A DNA stretch of 43,728 bases from Welwitschia mirabilis (lineage: Eukaryota > Gnetophyta > Gnetopsida > Welwitschiales): positions 55,519,076-55,562,803 of the forward strand of contig JBOZIK010000001.1 of the NCBI GenBank assembly GCA_051453625.1, read 5' to 3'. A program made the position numbers and the translations under genes. Every line of letters begins with the position of its first letter. Position 1 is the stretch's first letter. The notes under the pieces are model-generated. The model saw nothing but the letters and a program-made list of their open reading frames with translations. It ran no database searches and was not told where the DNA came from. Shown here piece by piece: positions 11,246 through 22,383 of the stretch.

Positions 11246-11921
11246 NNNNNNNNNNNNNNNNNNNNNNNNNNNNNNNNNNNNNNNNNNNNNNNNNNNNNNN
11301 NNNNNNNNNNNNNNNNNNNNNNNNNNNNNNNNNNNNNNNNNNNNNNNNNNNNNNNNNNNNNNNNNNNNNNNNNNNNNNNNNNNNNNNNNNNNNNNNNNNN
11401 NNNNNNNNNNNNNNNNNNNNNNNNNNNNNNNNNNNNNNNNNNNNNNNNNNNNNNNNNNNNNNNNNNNNNNNNNNNNNNNNNNNNNNNNNNNNNNNNNNNN
11501 NNNNNNNNNNNNNNNNNNNNNNNNNNNNNNNNNNNNNNNNNNNNNNNNNNNNNNNNNNNNNNNNNNNNNNNNNNNNNNNNNNNNNNNNNNNNNNNNNNNN
11601 NNNNNNNNNNNNNNNNNNNNNNNNNNNNNNNNNNNNNNNNNNNNNNNNNNNNNNNNNNNNNNNNNNNNNNNNNNNNNNNNNNNNNNNNNNNNNNNNNNNN
11701 NNNNNNNNNNNNNNNNNNNNNNNNNNNNNNNNNNNNNNNNNNNNNNNNNNNNNNNNNNNNNNNNNNNNNNNNNNNNNNNNNNNNNNNNNNNNNNNNNNNN
11801 NNNNNNNNNNNNNNNNNNNNNNNNNNNNNNNNNNNNNNNNNNNNNNNNNNNNNNNNNNNNNNNNNNNNNNNNNNNNNNNNNNNNNNNNNNNNNNNNNNNN
11901 NNNNNNNNNNNNNNNNNNNNN
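11246..11921. other. assembly gap (676 N)
   Basis: Run of N, flanked on both sides by A-rich tracts. The long open frame apparent across it is only N. Confidence 0.99.
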
Positions 11922-12663
11922 CTTTTGCATTACCAAAAAAAAAATAGCTTTATAGAAAAAGAAGAAGTAGGAAGAACTCCTCAACAATCCTCGAATACTA
12001 GCTCACTCCCCTAAAGAATTGCTTAGAAAGCCATCACAAGTCAATGCTCTAAGGTTCTGCAATTCTCCTAGCCAAAAATAATACAATAAAGGGTTCAAGG
12101 CCCTCTTATAGTAAGAGATGGGGGGAGAAAGATGGTTACAAGCCCTTACTTTATGTGGATAGTTACATGATTACATGAGGTAGGATAATTTATCTTCTTT
12201 TCTAGTTAATGAAGATGGTTATAATGATGCCAACACCTGGCTCTGAAGTGCTGCAGTTGCTACTAACTACTAGGTACACCATGTATCTCAATCATTATCC
12301 TAATTAGTCTTATCAAATGTTGCTTTATGAATTCTCATTATCATTGTCATGTGTTGTCAAGAATGCAATTAAATTCTGATGTGAAATATGATTAACCCCA
12401 TAACTACATTTTATCCAATTTTTCATGAAAATCTAGAAATGTGAGTTTGAAGGTAATCTACACAAAAAGACTGATGGCATTGGTGATCCTGGATGGCAAT
12501 GCCAACATTTTAGCTCTGATGCTTATAAGATTAAGTGATGTTCTTCAATTGAGCTTAAGAAACTTGAAAAAGTCATGGAAAATGGTTAAGTTCACAATTA
12601 ATATGAAAATCAAGAGAAGACATGTTTTTATTTTGAAACCGATTATATTAATGTCTTATATTA
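11922..12663 (-). mobile_element. possible LTR fragment, minus strand (weak)
   Basis: Read on the minus strand, CTATAAGAGGGCC at about 12101-12111 is followed by CTTGAACCCTTTATTG, which resembles the TATA and transcription-start region of a plant LTR. No coding region, terminal repeat or target duplication can be tied to it. A 77-codon + frame at 12441-12674 is not recognisable. Confidence 0.2.
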
Positions 12664-13326
12664 AGGTTAATTAGTCATTTAACTTAATTGTAATGTCAAT
12701 TTTTAGATGTTAATAGTTAATCATTGATTATAAGGAAAGAAGAAAATAAAGCATCAAACATGCATTCAATAAATAAGTTGAATAAACTAAAGTCTAAAAC
12801 ACTGTAAGAGCTTAATTTAACTCATATAATTCTATCACTATCACAAAGGCCAAAAAAGCTACCTTCGATTCTATGTTCAACAATAAAACCTCCTCTTATT
12901 TTCAGAATTTAGTCAATTTTCTAAGAAGTGCTAANNNNNNNNNNNNNNNNNNNNNNNNNNNNNNNNNNNNNNNNNNNNNNNNNNNNNNNNNNNNNNNNNN
13001 NNNNNNNNNNNNNNNNNNNNNNNNNNNNNNNNNNAGATTAATTAATCATTTAACTTAATTGTAATGCCAATTTTTAGATGTTAATAGTTAATCATTGATT
13101 ATCAGGAAAAAAGAGAATAAAGCATCAAACATGCATTCAATAAATAACTTGAATAAACTAAAGTCTAAAACACTGTAAGAGCTTAATTTACTCATATAAT
13201 CCTATCACTATCACAAAGGCCAAAAAAGCTACCTTGGATTCTATGTTCAACAATAAACAACACTCAAGAATGGAGTAAAACCTCCTCTTATTTTCAGAAT
13301 ATAGTCAATTTTCTAAGAAGTGCTAA
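12664..13326. repeat. duplicated flank (271/292 bp) around a 100-N gap
   Basis: Bases 12664-12934 recur as 13035-13326, separated exactly by the gap 12935-13034. The right copy has a 22-bp insertion after AATAAA (around 13256-13277) and lacks one A elsewhere. This looks like two alleles or unmerged contig ends. Confidence 0.85.
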
Positions 13327-14015
13327 GAATGATATTACGTCACACTAAGGTGTAATTCAAGTGTAGGATTTTCTTGTAATAGGAAATATAATTATCCTTT
13401 AAAGGTAATACCTTGTGATCTAATTTCTGTTTTTATATAGCCCAGATAAAATGGTTGTGATTAATTCAATTTCTATAAGTGGCAGATGCATCTTTGTAGT
13501 ATAGTGAATTCATAAGATACTAGCATTTATAATTCTAATTTAACTACTAAGTTATGCTTAGATTTTTCTTCTAGCATTGTCTTAGCATACTTGTCCTATT
13601 TCGACCGTCAGTGAAAACCTATTGTTATTATGAAATTCTTGCACATTTTTTAATTGAACTTAAGCCATAGCAATAAAAACCACATAATTATTTCTCTAGT
13701 TTTTTATAAAAAAATCCAAAATTATATTATAAAGTAGTAATTATAGGTAAGAGGGATAAAAGCACCCCTTGATAGGGAAGTACAAGCAAAATGACTACGA
13801 CATAACTAGGCCATGAAGTAATCTCATGGGCAATGCTAGAATAAAAACAAAAGGCATTAACAGTAAAAGAAAAAGGGGCAGAAACACCCTGTCCCTATGA
13901 CTAATGTGATTAATTAATAGGATTAGGAAAAAATGAAATGAAACTAGGAGAAAAAAGTAGATTAATATCCCTTATAGCTTGGGAATAAGTGATTGTCGTG
14001 CTACTGTACTAGAAG
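13327..14015. other. unassigned AT-rich DNA
   Basis: No coding or repeat signature recognised before the J-domain remnant. Confidence 0.4.
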
Positions 14016-14180
14016 TCAATCCATTTCATCCACTAGAACCTTGAAGGCCTAGTTCACCTTTTTAAACTCCTCTTCTCCTACTTTGTTCTTATTAGGATGA
14101 AGTCTCAGAACTTTCTTCTGAAATCTTGATTTGATGGAACTCAGAGAAGCTTTATGAATGATGTCAAGTATTATAAAGGA
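14016..14180 (-). pseudogene. J-domain (DnaJ/Hsp40) remnant
   Basis: Read on the minus strand, one frame gives SFIILDIIHKASLSSIKSRF, then QKKVLRLHPNKNKVGEEEF, then KKVN(stop)AFKVLVDEMD(stop). This follows the J-domain plan: the YxxLGV-like start of helix I, A-S-x-x-x-I-K-x-x-[FY]-[RK]-K of helix II, the HPD loop followed by KN, and the F-K-x-[IL]-N-x-A-[FY]-x-V-L-x-D of helices III-IV. J proteins use HPD to stimulate Hsp70 ATPase. Here the triad is HPN, and the codon before AFKVL, usually Gln or Glu, is TAG. Both changes are one base away from the expected codons. The frame is open only for this segment, so it is a pseudogene fragment. Whether it is a processed copy or one exon of a dead gene cannot be decided. 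Confidence 0.65.
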
Positions 14181-14640
14181 ACATCTCTTCATCCCTTAAA
14201 TTGCAGTGTACAAAGCCCCCTTCCTTTCTTGCTCCATATCAATGTATTCTTGTACAGACTAATTTTCTTTCTCTGTATTGGAATTTGTTTGATCTGTAAC
14301 TCTATCTTCTCACTAGACTTAGGACTTTCTGACTTCTTAGGAGGGGACTTGCTCCTCCTCCTGCTCTGTCGTATGATCTTCATTAGGGGACAAAATCAAT
14401 TCTACTTGTTTATAAGTTTCTGAGATGGGGGTGGATTCGCCTCCCTCTAAGGTTATGAAATAGCCAACTTATTCTCCCACTCTTCTTAAGAACTTTTATA
14501 ATTTTTAGCCTTATTCTTATTTTTTCCCTTTGGTTATTAGGCCTTAGCCGTTGTCTTATGGTGTGAAGGAGGGGAGGGAGCCTTCCTTCTTACCCTGGAA
14601 TCCCTCGCAGCTCTCCGAAGGACCATTATAAGTCCATAAT
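14181..14640 (-). pseudogene. possible upstream coding remnant of the J-domain pseudogene
   Basis: On the minus strand just ahead of the J-domain, several short hydrophilic reading stretches occur in shifting frames, for example ISETYKQVELILSPNEDHTT and an SRRRSKSPPKKSESPKSSEK stretch in the open frame 14189-14383. The Lys/Ser/Glu-rich composition differs from the surrounding LINE and AT-rich DNA, and GC is somewhat higher. It could be the N-terminal part of the same dead gene, or unrelated. No domain is recognisable. Confidence 0.25.
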
Positions 14641-15080
14641 GCTAGGATGTATCCTTCATTTTCAACTTTTGAATGAAAATGTAATGCAATTTAATACAAT
14701 TCTCTAAGTCTAAGACCTTAAGGAAGACAAAATGCAAACTAGAGAGCTTCAGTAGCAACCTGACTAAATAAAGTATTTGTCCTTTAACTCATCTCCCAAG
14801 CCGAAGGGGGTGGAAGTGCTTTTATACTTATGTATCCACTAGAGAGTTTAGGGATGCCTCCTAAGAAGAAATGGAAGGCCTTCCTTTGCCTTTTGCAATT
14901 AAGGGGAATCCTCTCCCCTTCTATAGGAATTTCTAAAATATGAACCAATGATTCCGCAGTGAATTCGATTTAAATTCTTCTAAAGGTAGTTTTATCTCCT
15001 CTTCATCATCTGTAAAACAGGGAGATATTAGAATCAGACTCCCCCTTTAGATTATGTAGTAAGGATTCCCATTCTAGGAC
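14641..15080. other. unassigned, between J-domain remnant and LINE
   Basis: On the minus strand this could be the 3' end of the LINE to its right, but no RNase H or poly(A) tail is clear. Confidence 0.3.
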
Positions 15081-16315
15081 CTACACCTTGTCCCACAGAA
15101 TGAAGCATCCCTTGAAAAGGATTGGATTTACTGGTTTATGTGTTAGAGTAACCCCCATTACCACCCGAATTTGCAAGTGATACCACCAAATTCTTCTTAT
15201 TGTATTAATAGGGAAAGGGAGAGGAGCATTATTAAAAATTAGATCATTGTGGCTATGCCAAATCTTCCAAAATGTCAAGTGAATCTCATTCAGCATCCAC
15301 CTCACAGTTTCTTATCTATTCTTGTAGTAAGCTTTCATTAATTCCATTAAATTTGTACTCCACTTGCACTGATGGAAGAAATGGTGAATATCTTCCTAAT
15401 TCAACTGATAAATTGGACATGTAGAGGAAACTTAAATGTCATGTTTGATTAACTAATCTCTTGTTAAGAGTTTATTATGATCTTTGAACCAGCAAAAGAT
15501 CTTAATCGTGTGAGGGATCTATTCCTACTAAAATCTTTTGTGCACTTCATCCTTACCATATTTCTTAATTAGTAGTGATTTAGCTATGCCTTTATTAGTG
15601 GTGCATAGCTTGATCAAATCTCTTTTGAATTTAGATATATGCTTCTAGAGTAAGGATATCCTCCATTTGTGGTTCAATTCAGGTATTTATAATTGATTAG
15701 TTCACTCAAAGGTTGCCCTTCCATGAGTAGNNNNNNNNNNNNNNNNNNNNNNNNNNNNNNNNNNNNNNNNNNNNNNNNNNNNNNNNNNNNNNNNNNNNNN
15801 NNNNNNNNNNNNNNNNNNNNNNNNNNNNNNATCCTCCATTTGTGGTTCAATTCAGGTATTTATAATTGATTAGTTCACTCCAAGATTACCCTTCCATGAG
15901 TAGTTTCTTGCTAATTTTGTGAGCTCTTATGAGTAAGTAGTCTTTTGTTTTATGAATTCCCCAACCTCCTACATCCTTGGAGCAAGCAATGAAATTGCCT
16001 TTGTATAGGTAACTACGACTTCTATCCTAGCCTCCAAACCAAATGAACTCCTTTAGCATTTTGTTGATTTTTTTAATTATAAATTGGGGTTTGGGGGGAA
16101 GATGGGGATGGAGGAGATAACGGAGGTTATGAACTTAAAAAATCCAATTAGGCAGGTATTTGCTAAGATAATCTTAGATTTTAAACAGAGAAATTTATCT
16201 AACTAAGTATTGTATTTCCTCTGAATATTCTCTAGGATAAAGTTCCAAGTTAGGAACTTCTGCCAATTTTTTAGGGAAATTCCTAGGTAGATGTCCTGAA
16301 AATATTTATGTGAAT
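15081..16315 (-). mobile_element. LINE (non-LTR retrotransposon) ORF2 remnant: RT thumb, zf-RVT, C-terminus
   Basis: On the minus strand, from high to low coordinates, typical L1-like plant ORF2 pieces appear. First is YLGISLKNWQKF near 16310-16260 (family: YLGVPL) with a downstream KSKIILANTCLIGFF (family: LSxAGRxxLIxxVL). Then KEFIWFGG and KDVGGWGIHK near 16040-15930 (family: FLWxG, PKxxGGLGI). A zf-RVT segment follows at about 15500-15350, with HNKLLTRD, CPIYQLN and HHFFHQC. Last is FWKIWHSHNDLIFNN inside the 74-codon frame 15081-15305, the usual W-IW-xRN-xxF after zf-RVT. Stops and frame shifts throughout show it is dead. The catalytic YADD part is missing, because copia sequence begins at about 16330. 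Confidence 0.75.
15658..15903. repeat. duplicated flank (73 bp) around a 100-N gap
   Basis: Bases 15658-15730 and 15831-15903 are the same 73 bp with three mismatches, exactly abutting the gap 15731-15830. The segment lies inside the LINE remnant. It is most simply an unmerged contig overlap. Confidence 0.9.
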
Positions 16316-16329
16316 TTAATCATCCACAT

Positions 16330-18245
16330 TAATCCATCATTTTTAGTACTAGACTAATCTAAATTTTTATAACTAACTAATTTTTATTTACCTTTTCTAA
16401 ATATTATATCATATTTCATCATTGTTGTTGAGTAATTTAATATATTAATCACCAAATTTATGTGTGTTTTATCTAGAGAATCCATGACTCTAAAAATTTT
16501 TTAATAGCAAATTTGATGTCTAGCCTTGTGTTTGTTATATATATCATCTTATTTATTAACTTTCATACTTCATGGGCTAAACGTTTTTCCACTATTTTGT
16601 TAGGTTTTATCTTTGTACCTAGCTTCATGAAGTTGTTTCATCATTAACAATTCTTAAATTATTATCCATTAAGTATTCCATTGACATTTTTTTAAAAATA
16701 TTTCTAGTGTTTCATTAATTTTTTATACTTAAAAGCATAAAAAATTCTTGAGAGATCCAAGTTTTGATATTTTAAATTTTTGACTAAGTGCATTTCTAAC
16801 TCCCTTAATCCTTTTTTCATGCTCCACTATTAATATTTTTTCATCAACATAAAGTAATAGTATCACCACTCTCTTATATTTACTAAGTGACTTAATGTAT
16901 AAGTTGATATATATGAAGAAATTTTTGGAATCAAGATTTTTAAAAAATATATCAATCTTCTTAAACCATACTTGAGGAGCTTATTTTAGGCCATTTAGGG
17001 ATTTTTTAGTCTATGACCTTTGTTTCATGGCCTATGATTCAAAGCCTTTTAGTTTAATTATGTATCTTTATTCTTCAAGATCATCTAAAAATGTTGATTT
17101 GATGGTGAGCTATGATAGGTTATAAATATATTAAAGTACTAAAGAAAGAATAATTTGTATTAGTGAATCTTTACTATGATTGTAAATGTTTCATTGTAAT
17201 CAATCCCTTATTTTTAAGTAAAACTTTAACAACAAATCTAATCTTGTACTTGTTGATTGTATTATCTTCATTGTATTTGATATGAAACATCCATTTTTGA
17301 TCGATTGATTTCTTTGATAAGTTTCTTGTTTAATTTTTCATGAGTAGATCATACTTATCTTACATCGCATTTTTTCAATTTAGGTTTGCAAAGGCATGCT
17401 TTACACTGGCCATCTCTTTGTCACTTATTTTGTTAACACTAAAAATACAAGCTTAACTTCTTTATGTGGTTTGATTTGTATTTTCTTATATTAGACTTCC
17501 TCATCTTTATATAATGAGTTACAAACTTATCTTCGTAAATATAGAATTTGCATTTTTTTTTTCATTTGAGATGAGGCTTTCTTTATCAACTTCTTTTATA
17601 AGAGGAATAGTTTACTACTTATCATTAGTGTGATTTATTAGTTTAATGATTTTAAACTCTAATATCAATCTCATTCATCTAAATTTTAAATTATAGATTT
17701 ATCAAAAAGTTCTATAGGATCTCCCTTAATTAAAATAAGGTCATAAAATGATGTGGAAAAAATAAGGTTATCAATTTTTATTATTTCATCAAATATAAAA
17801 TTATGGATAATAATAACTCTTATGAAAATTAAGTCTCATACTTAATAGGATTTTTCCCCATTAGAATAACCAAATATGATATAGGTTTTGGATCTATTTT
17901 ATACTTTGTTTAATTACTATGGAATGTGCATGAAAGACTTACTTCCATAAGTTCTAAGGTAGTTAAAGGATACTACGTCACTATGTTATTTTTTTATTGG
18001 TAAATCTCCACTTAGGGATTTAGTAAAAAGTCTATTTTTAAGATATATGATTGTTGTGATAGCTTCTTTTCATAGAAATAGTATATAAGGCATGTATATT
18101 ATAGGGAATGCTTTTAGTCATTTCCATGACGGTTCTTTTCTCTTTTTTTTTTCCTCTCCTTTCACCTACTCCATTAAGCTAAGGTGTGTAGGGTAAAGTT
18201 ACTTCATGTTGGATGTTCATGGTGAAATATGGTATTCTTTTATTT
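16330..18245 (-). mobile_element. decayed Ty1/copia element: integrase and reverse transcriptase
   Basis: On the minus strand, going leftwards, I read remains of the integrase C-half at about 18240-17900: a TP-T-HTL-like piece, then ERKKKKEKRTVMEMTKS (family: NGVAERKNRTIVEMARSM), then LRTYGSKSFMHIP (family: LRVFGCIAYAHIP). The reverse transcriptase follows at about 17100-16700: KSTFLDDLEE, KKSLNGLK(stop)APQVWFKK (family: KKSLYGLKQAPRQWYKK) and VILLLYVDEKILIVEHEKRI (family: ILLLYVDDMLI). The YVDD box is YVDE at 16840-16851, and stops are frequent, so it is inactive. RNase H is barely visible (KLVSYKNLD near 16360). No LTR is evident on the left; the element runs straight into LINE sequence. 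Confidence 0.7.
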
Positions 18246-18388
18246 GTTATTGATGTATGGTAAATAGTAAGATTGCCCTAGGGATACACATCTTACATAG
18301 CCAAACCTAACTTTTACCAATAATATTACGACTTCTATTTGTAGTATAGTTTTAGATTATGAAATATATCAATAAAGCAAGCATAATA

Positions 18389-18561
18389 NNNNNNNNNNNN
18401 NNNNNNNNNNNNNNNNNNNNNNNNNNNNNNNNNNNNNNNNNNNNNNNNNNNNNNNNNNNNNNNNNNNNNNNNNNNNNNNNNNNNNNNNNNNNNNNNNNNN
18501 NNNNNNNNNNNNNNNNNNNNNNNNNNNNNNNNNNNNNNNNNNNNNNNNNNNNNNNNNNNNN
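18389..18561. other. assembly gap (173 N)
   Basis: Run of N with no overlap between its flanks beyond a shared AAGCATAAT-type motif. Confidence 0.99.
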
Positions 18562-21079
18562 TTAGAATCAAGCATAATGGTATAATCTCATTCATCATAG
18601 AGATGAGGGTGATATAACCAAGCCACCTAGATTTCACAATAAAAACAAAATATGCATGAAAAGTAGAGGTCTCCCAAGATCGATTGAATAAAAATTTAGG
18701 TTATGCAAGCTAGAATGAAAGAAGAATCAACAAATAGATCGTAAAGTAAAAGCATGCCTTAGCCAATCCTAAACAAAACAAGTATGGAATTCATAACTTG
18801 ATATCAAAGTAATGTACTAATAACATGTACTACTTTATGATCTAAAAAGTAAAAGCATACAATATAAAAACATACTCATGCTAAACTAAGAAGCATAATG
18901 TTAGCTTGGTAGCTAGCCCATCCCTATGAAAGGCTTAGAATGAACTCATGACTAAAGTCCTCCAAGTGAAGAGAGGTAGGGTATTTATAGGCTAGAATTA
19001 GAATTTATAATTAGCATTTTAAAGGCCTAATGGAGTAATTCTAAAGAATGCCTAAATGTATGAAATTATTCTTTAGTCATGGAATCAAATTGAAAGGCTC
19101 TTCTTAGAAAATATTCGTGGTAATTTTTGGTACATAATTTGGAATAACCTATAAGCTTAATCAACATAGCATTTGAAAATGATCTAGGAATGTAAAGATG
19201 AGACCTAAACTCTAAAAATAACCAGTGTCAAAATGAACAGTAACTGATGCCATCAGTTTTTTAATCTCGTTCATGCTTAGTTTTTGACATATGATTTCTT
19301 AAGTAGTTATAAACCTAAAAAAGTTACATGCCAAAGAATAAAATCGGTTTTTATAATTAAAAAGGCATAAATGAATTAAAAACAATTAAATCTAGGAAAT
19401 TAACAACTTGATTATGATAAAGTGGCCTTAATTACTTAAGATAAATGTCACTTTTTACATGTTATCATACTCTTAGACCAATTTTTTACTAGTCTCTTAG
19501 AAAAAAGTGTGACGAAATTAAATAACAGGGAAAAAGTGAAAGTAGAAATCATTCAAGTAACAAGCAAATGTAATAGAAAAAATTCAAAAAAATTTGGTCA
19601 ATTTAGTTAAAATTATACTGGAGCAAAAGAATAGAGCATAAAAGATAGATGCTTAAGTGCAGATGCCACTCGTCCCAACCAAAGCTAAACTTTATTATTA
19701 AAGTGTAAAAGATAATAGAAAGTAAAAAATAAAAACAATGAGAAATTAATGATGCATGTGCTAATATAGTTTAGGATGAGCTAAGAATAAAAATCGCTAA
19801 AAAGAAGTGCATGCAAGACATGAAAAGTAAAAACAATGCCACCTATATCTAAACATACAGAGGGAAAAAAATAGAAGTGAAAAGGGATTCTATACAAAAT
19901 GGCCAAATGATGAGGCTCCACAAATGATTGTTATATATTAAAGTGATAAAGAGAGAAAAAAGATGAAAAGTAAAAAGGAAGAAAGGTAAAAATGAAGAAA
20001 AAGGTAAAAAATAAGATGATAAAAAAAGTGCCTAAATGAGGTGGAAAATGGATGAACATCAAGTTACAATCTGATGTTGTAAAATACCATGACCCATTAA
20101 TGACCTAAGATAATTATGAATCTAAAGAACAATATGTATAAAAACTATAAGATTAATAGAAAGAAAGTAATGGTAGCAACAGTTAGGACTCATAGCGACA
20201 CTAATTTTCTAATGTAGATGTTCTTAGTTTTAGAATAGTGGATAACAAAGGATGTAAGGGTTACAGAAACATAAAAGCAAGGTGATGAAATAATAGAAAG
20301 GACCAAAGTAAATAAAAATTAGATTAAATTGGAGCTTGAGGACCATTTTATTTCAATGCAAATATAGACTATTTGGTTCTAGCATGACTCATGGAAGAAG
20401 AGGCTTCATCACAACAAACATATATGCACCTTTAGGTATGCTTTCTCATAAAGATGAAAGGGTTAATGCAGTGGTATGAAATCATGAAATGAATGGAAAT
20501 GAAGTGAGTGAATGGAAATCTAGTGAATGCAAATGCAACTAAACCTCTAACATGCATATTGTGAATGAATAGGACTATGAAACCAAAGTAATGGCCTAGA
20601 AAAAGTTCATTTAATTATGGTTTTAAGTGAAAAGAAGGCAAGACATTAATGGAGTAGATTGATGCAAATTAAGATTAGTAAAAAGATCTTGAGTAATAAG
20701 CATTAAAATAAGCAAATCACAAGAAGTCTCTAATCCTATCTTAAATTCTTTCCTTTCTCTTCCATGGTAACCAAGTTTCAAGCATTCAATCTTATTGAGC
20801 ATTTAGTGTTATGACACTTCCTTCCAAGAGATTTAATATGTTGTATTAGAAGGATTATTGCAAGACCAAATTAACCTATTTAACAGTATTATTGAAGTGC
20901 GATTACAGGTATATTTAATAGATTTCCAAGGAAATCAGGAGAAATTTGAAGACCTACTAAGATGATCAAACTAAGCATTAGTTCTAATATTTTATACCTT
21001 TTCCTAATATATTTCAAATACCTTAACTTATCTAGAGCATCATGGGTTCAATTCAGACTAAGAAGTAATGATCACCAAA
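18562..21079. other. unassigned AT-rich DNA, perhaps old LTR sequence
   Basis: No coding domain found. On the minus strand CTATAAATA at 18982-18990, followed by a C/T-rich stretch, is TATA-like and points toward the copia remnant at 18.2 kb, so part of this could be that element's 5' LTR. The distance is too short for a full gag, and no repeat pair supports it. At 20470-20540 there is a degenerate GAAATGAA-type simple repeat. Confidence 0.25.
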
Positions 21080-21310
21080 AGACATTACACTAACAAGATA
21101 TTACACCAAAAAAATGTTACATCAAGAAGACATTACATTAAGAATATGTTACATCAAGAAAACATATGTAAGAAGACATTATACTAAGAATATGTTATGC
21201 TAAAAAGATGTTACATTAAGAACACATATGAAAGAAGACATTACAAAAAGAAGACATCACACCAAGAAGACATGTGAAAGAAGATATTACATCAAGAAGA
21301 TGTTACAAAA
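21080..21310 (+). repeat. 16-bp minisatellite, about 15 units
   Basis: Tandem units with consensus AGACATTACATCAAGA. Eleven units are 16 bp, three are 14 bp (the 6th, 10th and 13th), and the last is partial. The 14-bp units read AAACATATGTAAGA, ACACATATGAAAGA and AGACATGTGAAAGA. Unit length is not a multiple of three and the array is not in an open frame, so it is noncoding. It is not CRISPR-like: there are no unique spacers and the copies are degenerate. Confidence 0.85.
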
Positions 21311-21983
21311 TTAGTGATATGATTATTCTTACTCTGTTACTACTCCTTAGTGGCCTAAATAGTCAATCCAAGATTCCACATTTCTTATTTCTCTTTTGGC
21401 ATCAAACTGCTTGTGACATTGGAGCAAATTAGACAAGGATGTTCATTCATCTATGAGAAGGACTACCTTAATGTTAAGTTTTGCATTCTCCATTAAGGAG
21501 TTGCTACTTATAAGTGGATGTAATGAAGTGTATTTTATTAAAGGTTAATAAAGTATGCTTTTTTCCCTCAAACTCTGTCTATATTCCTTATACTATATGT
21601 TGATGTCAATTTAATAATCTTGTAGATTAAATTTGATTTTGATATAGAGTATGAGGATTAAATTAGGTGGCAACAAGTTGGTAAAAATATTAGTTAATTG
21701 GATTTAGAATTTTCATTTCCATTCCATTTTCATTTGCATTCATCCCCTTACATGTCATTGTTTGCATTGTTTTTTTTTATTTTTTAAAATATAAAAACAT
21801 AAATTCTTTTTTCCCCTTCTCTCTTTCATCTAAAGAATTAGGTTTTCTTTAACTCATTTTCTTTTTTAGATTTACAAACCTAGATTAACTTACTCTGTAC
21901 CCTGTGTGTTTGCTTTCCATTACATGAGGATGTTTTGAGGTCTTACTTACAGATTATGTAAGTATAACAAAAAGCACAATATT
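21311..21983. other. unassigned; possible 5' LTR of the element that follows
   Basis: AT-rich, no coding. It lies directly left of the leader-like motif at 21984, so LTR sequence would be expected here, but no boundary can be fixed. Confidence 0.25.
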
Positions 21984-22006
21984 TTGATACAATTGCTAGG
22001 GAGTCA
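21984..22006 (+). promoter_or_regulatory. decayed primer-binding-site/leader motif of an Athila/Tat-like gypsy
   Basis: The segment TTGATACAATTGCTAGGGAG aligns to the family leader TTGGCGCCGTTGCCGGGGA, which follows the 5' LTR in Athila-like gypsy elements. Over 23 positions I count 16 matches. Six of the seven differences are G to A or C to T and one is a transversion. This is what long-term methyl-cytosine decay would produce. Confidence 0.45.
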
Positions 22007-22383
22007 TTCATGATTTTTGGGAAGAAAATAAGCCTTAAGATCAGGTTCTACATTAAGAGCAAGGGATATCATTCCGTAAAAAGTATTACTTTGTTTTGGT
22101 GTTGTGCATTAGTCCCAAATTTCAAGTTTTCAAGTTTTACTTACTTACTCTTTTCTTAAGTGTAATATAGTTTTTCAATTTTCTTTCTTGTAAGTTTTCT
22201 TTTAAGTAGTTAGATTTCATTTTTTAGTAGTTAGATTTAATAATTGATCTACTCCTTGTGCTTCAAAGTGATCTTGGAAATTTTTGTCCATAATATTCAT
22301 CTATATTATAACTTTTGGTGCTACTAACATTTTGTCTTATGGAAGGTGAAAAAACTTTATGTTAGATTTTTACAAAAATAAAA

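Noticed and set aside
14154-14423. 89-codon + frame with hydrophobic stretch
   Set aside because: It lies antisense to the J-domain remnant and its Lys/Ser-rich upstream region and has no independent support.
21080-21310. CRISPR-like array
   Set aside because: Units are contiguous, degenerate and without unique spacers; the context is plant nuclear DNA. It is a minisatellite.
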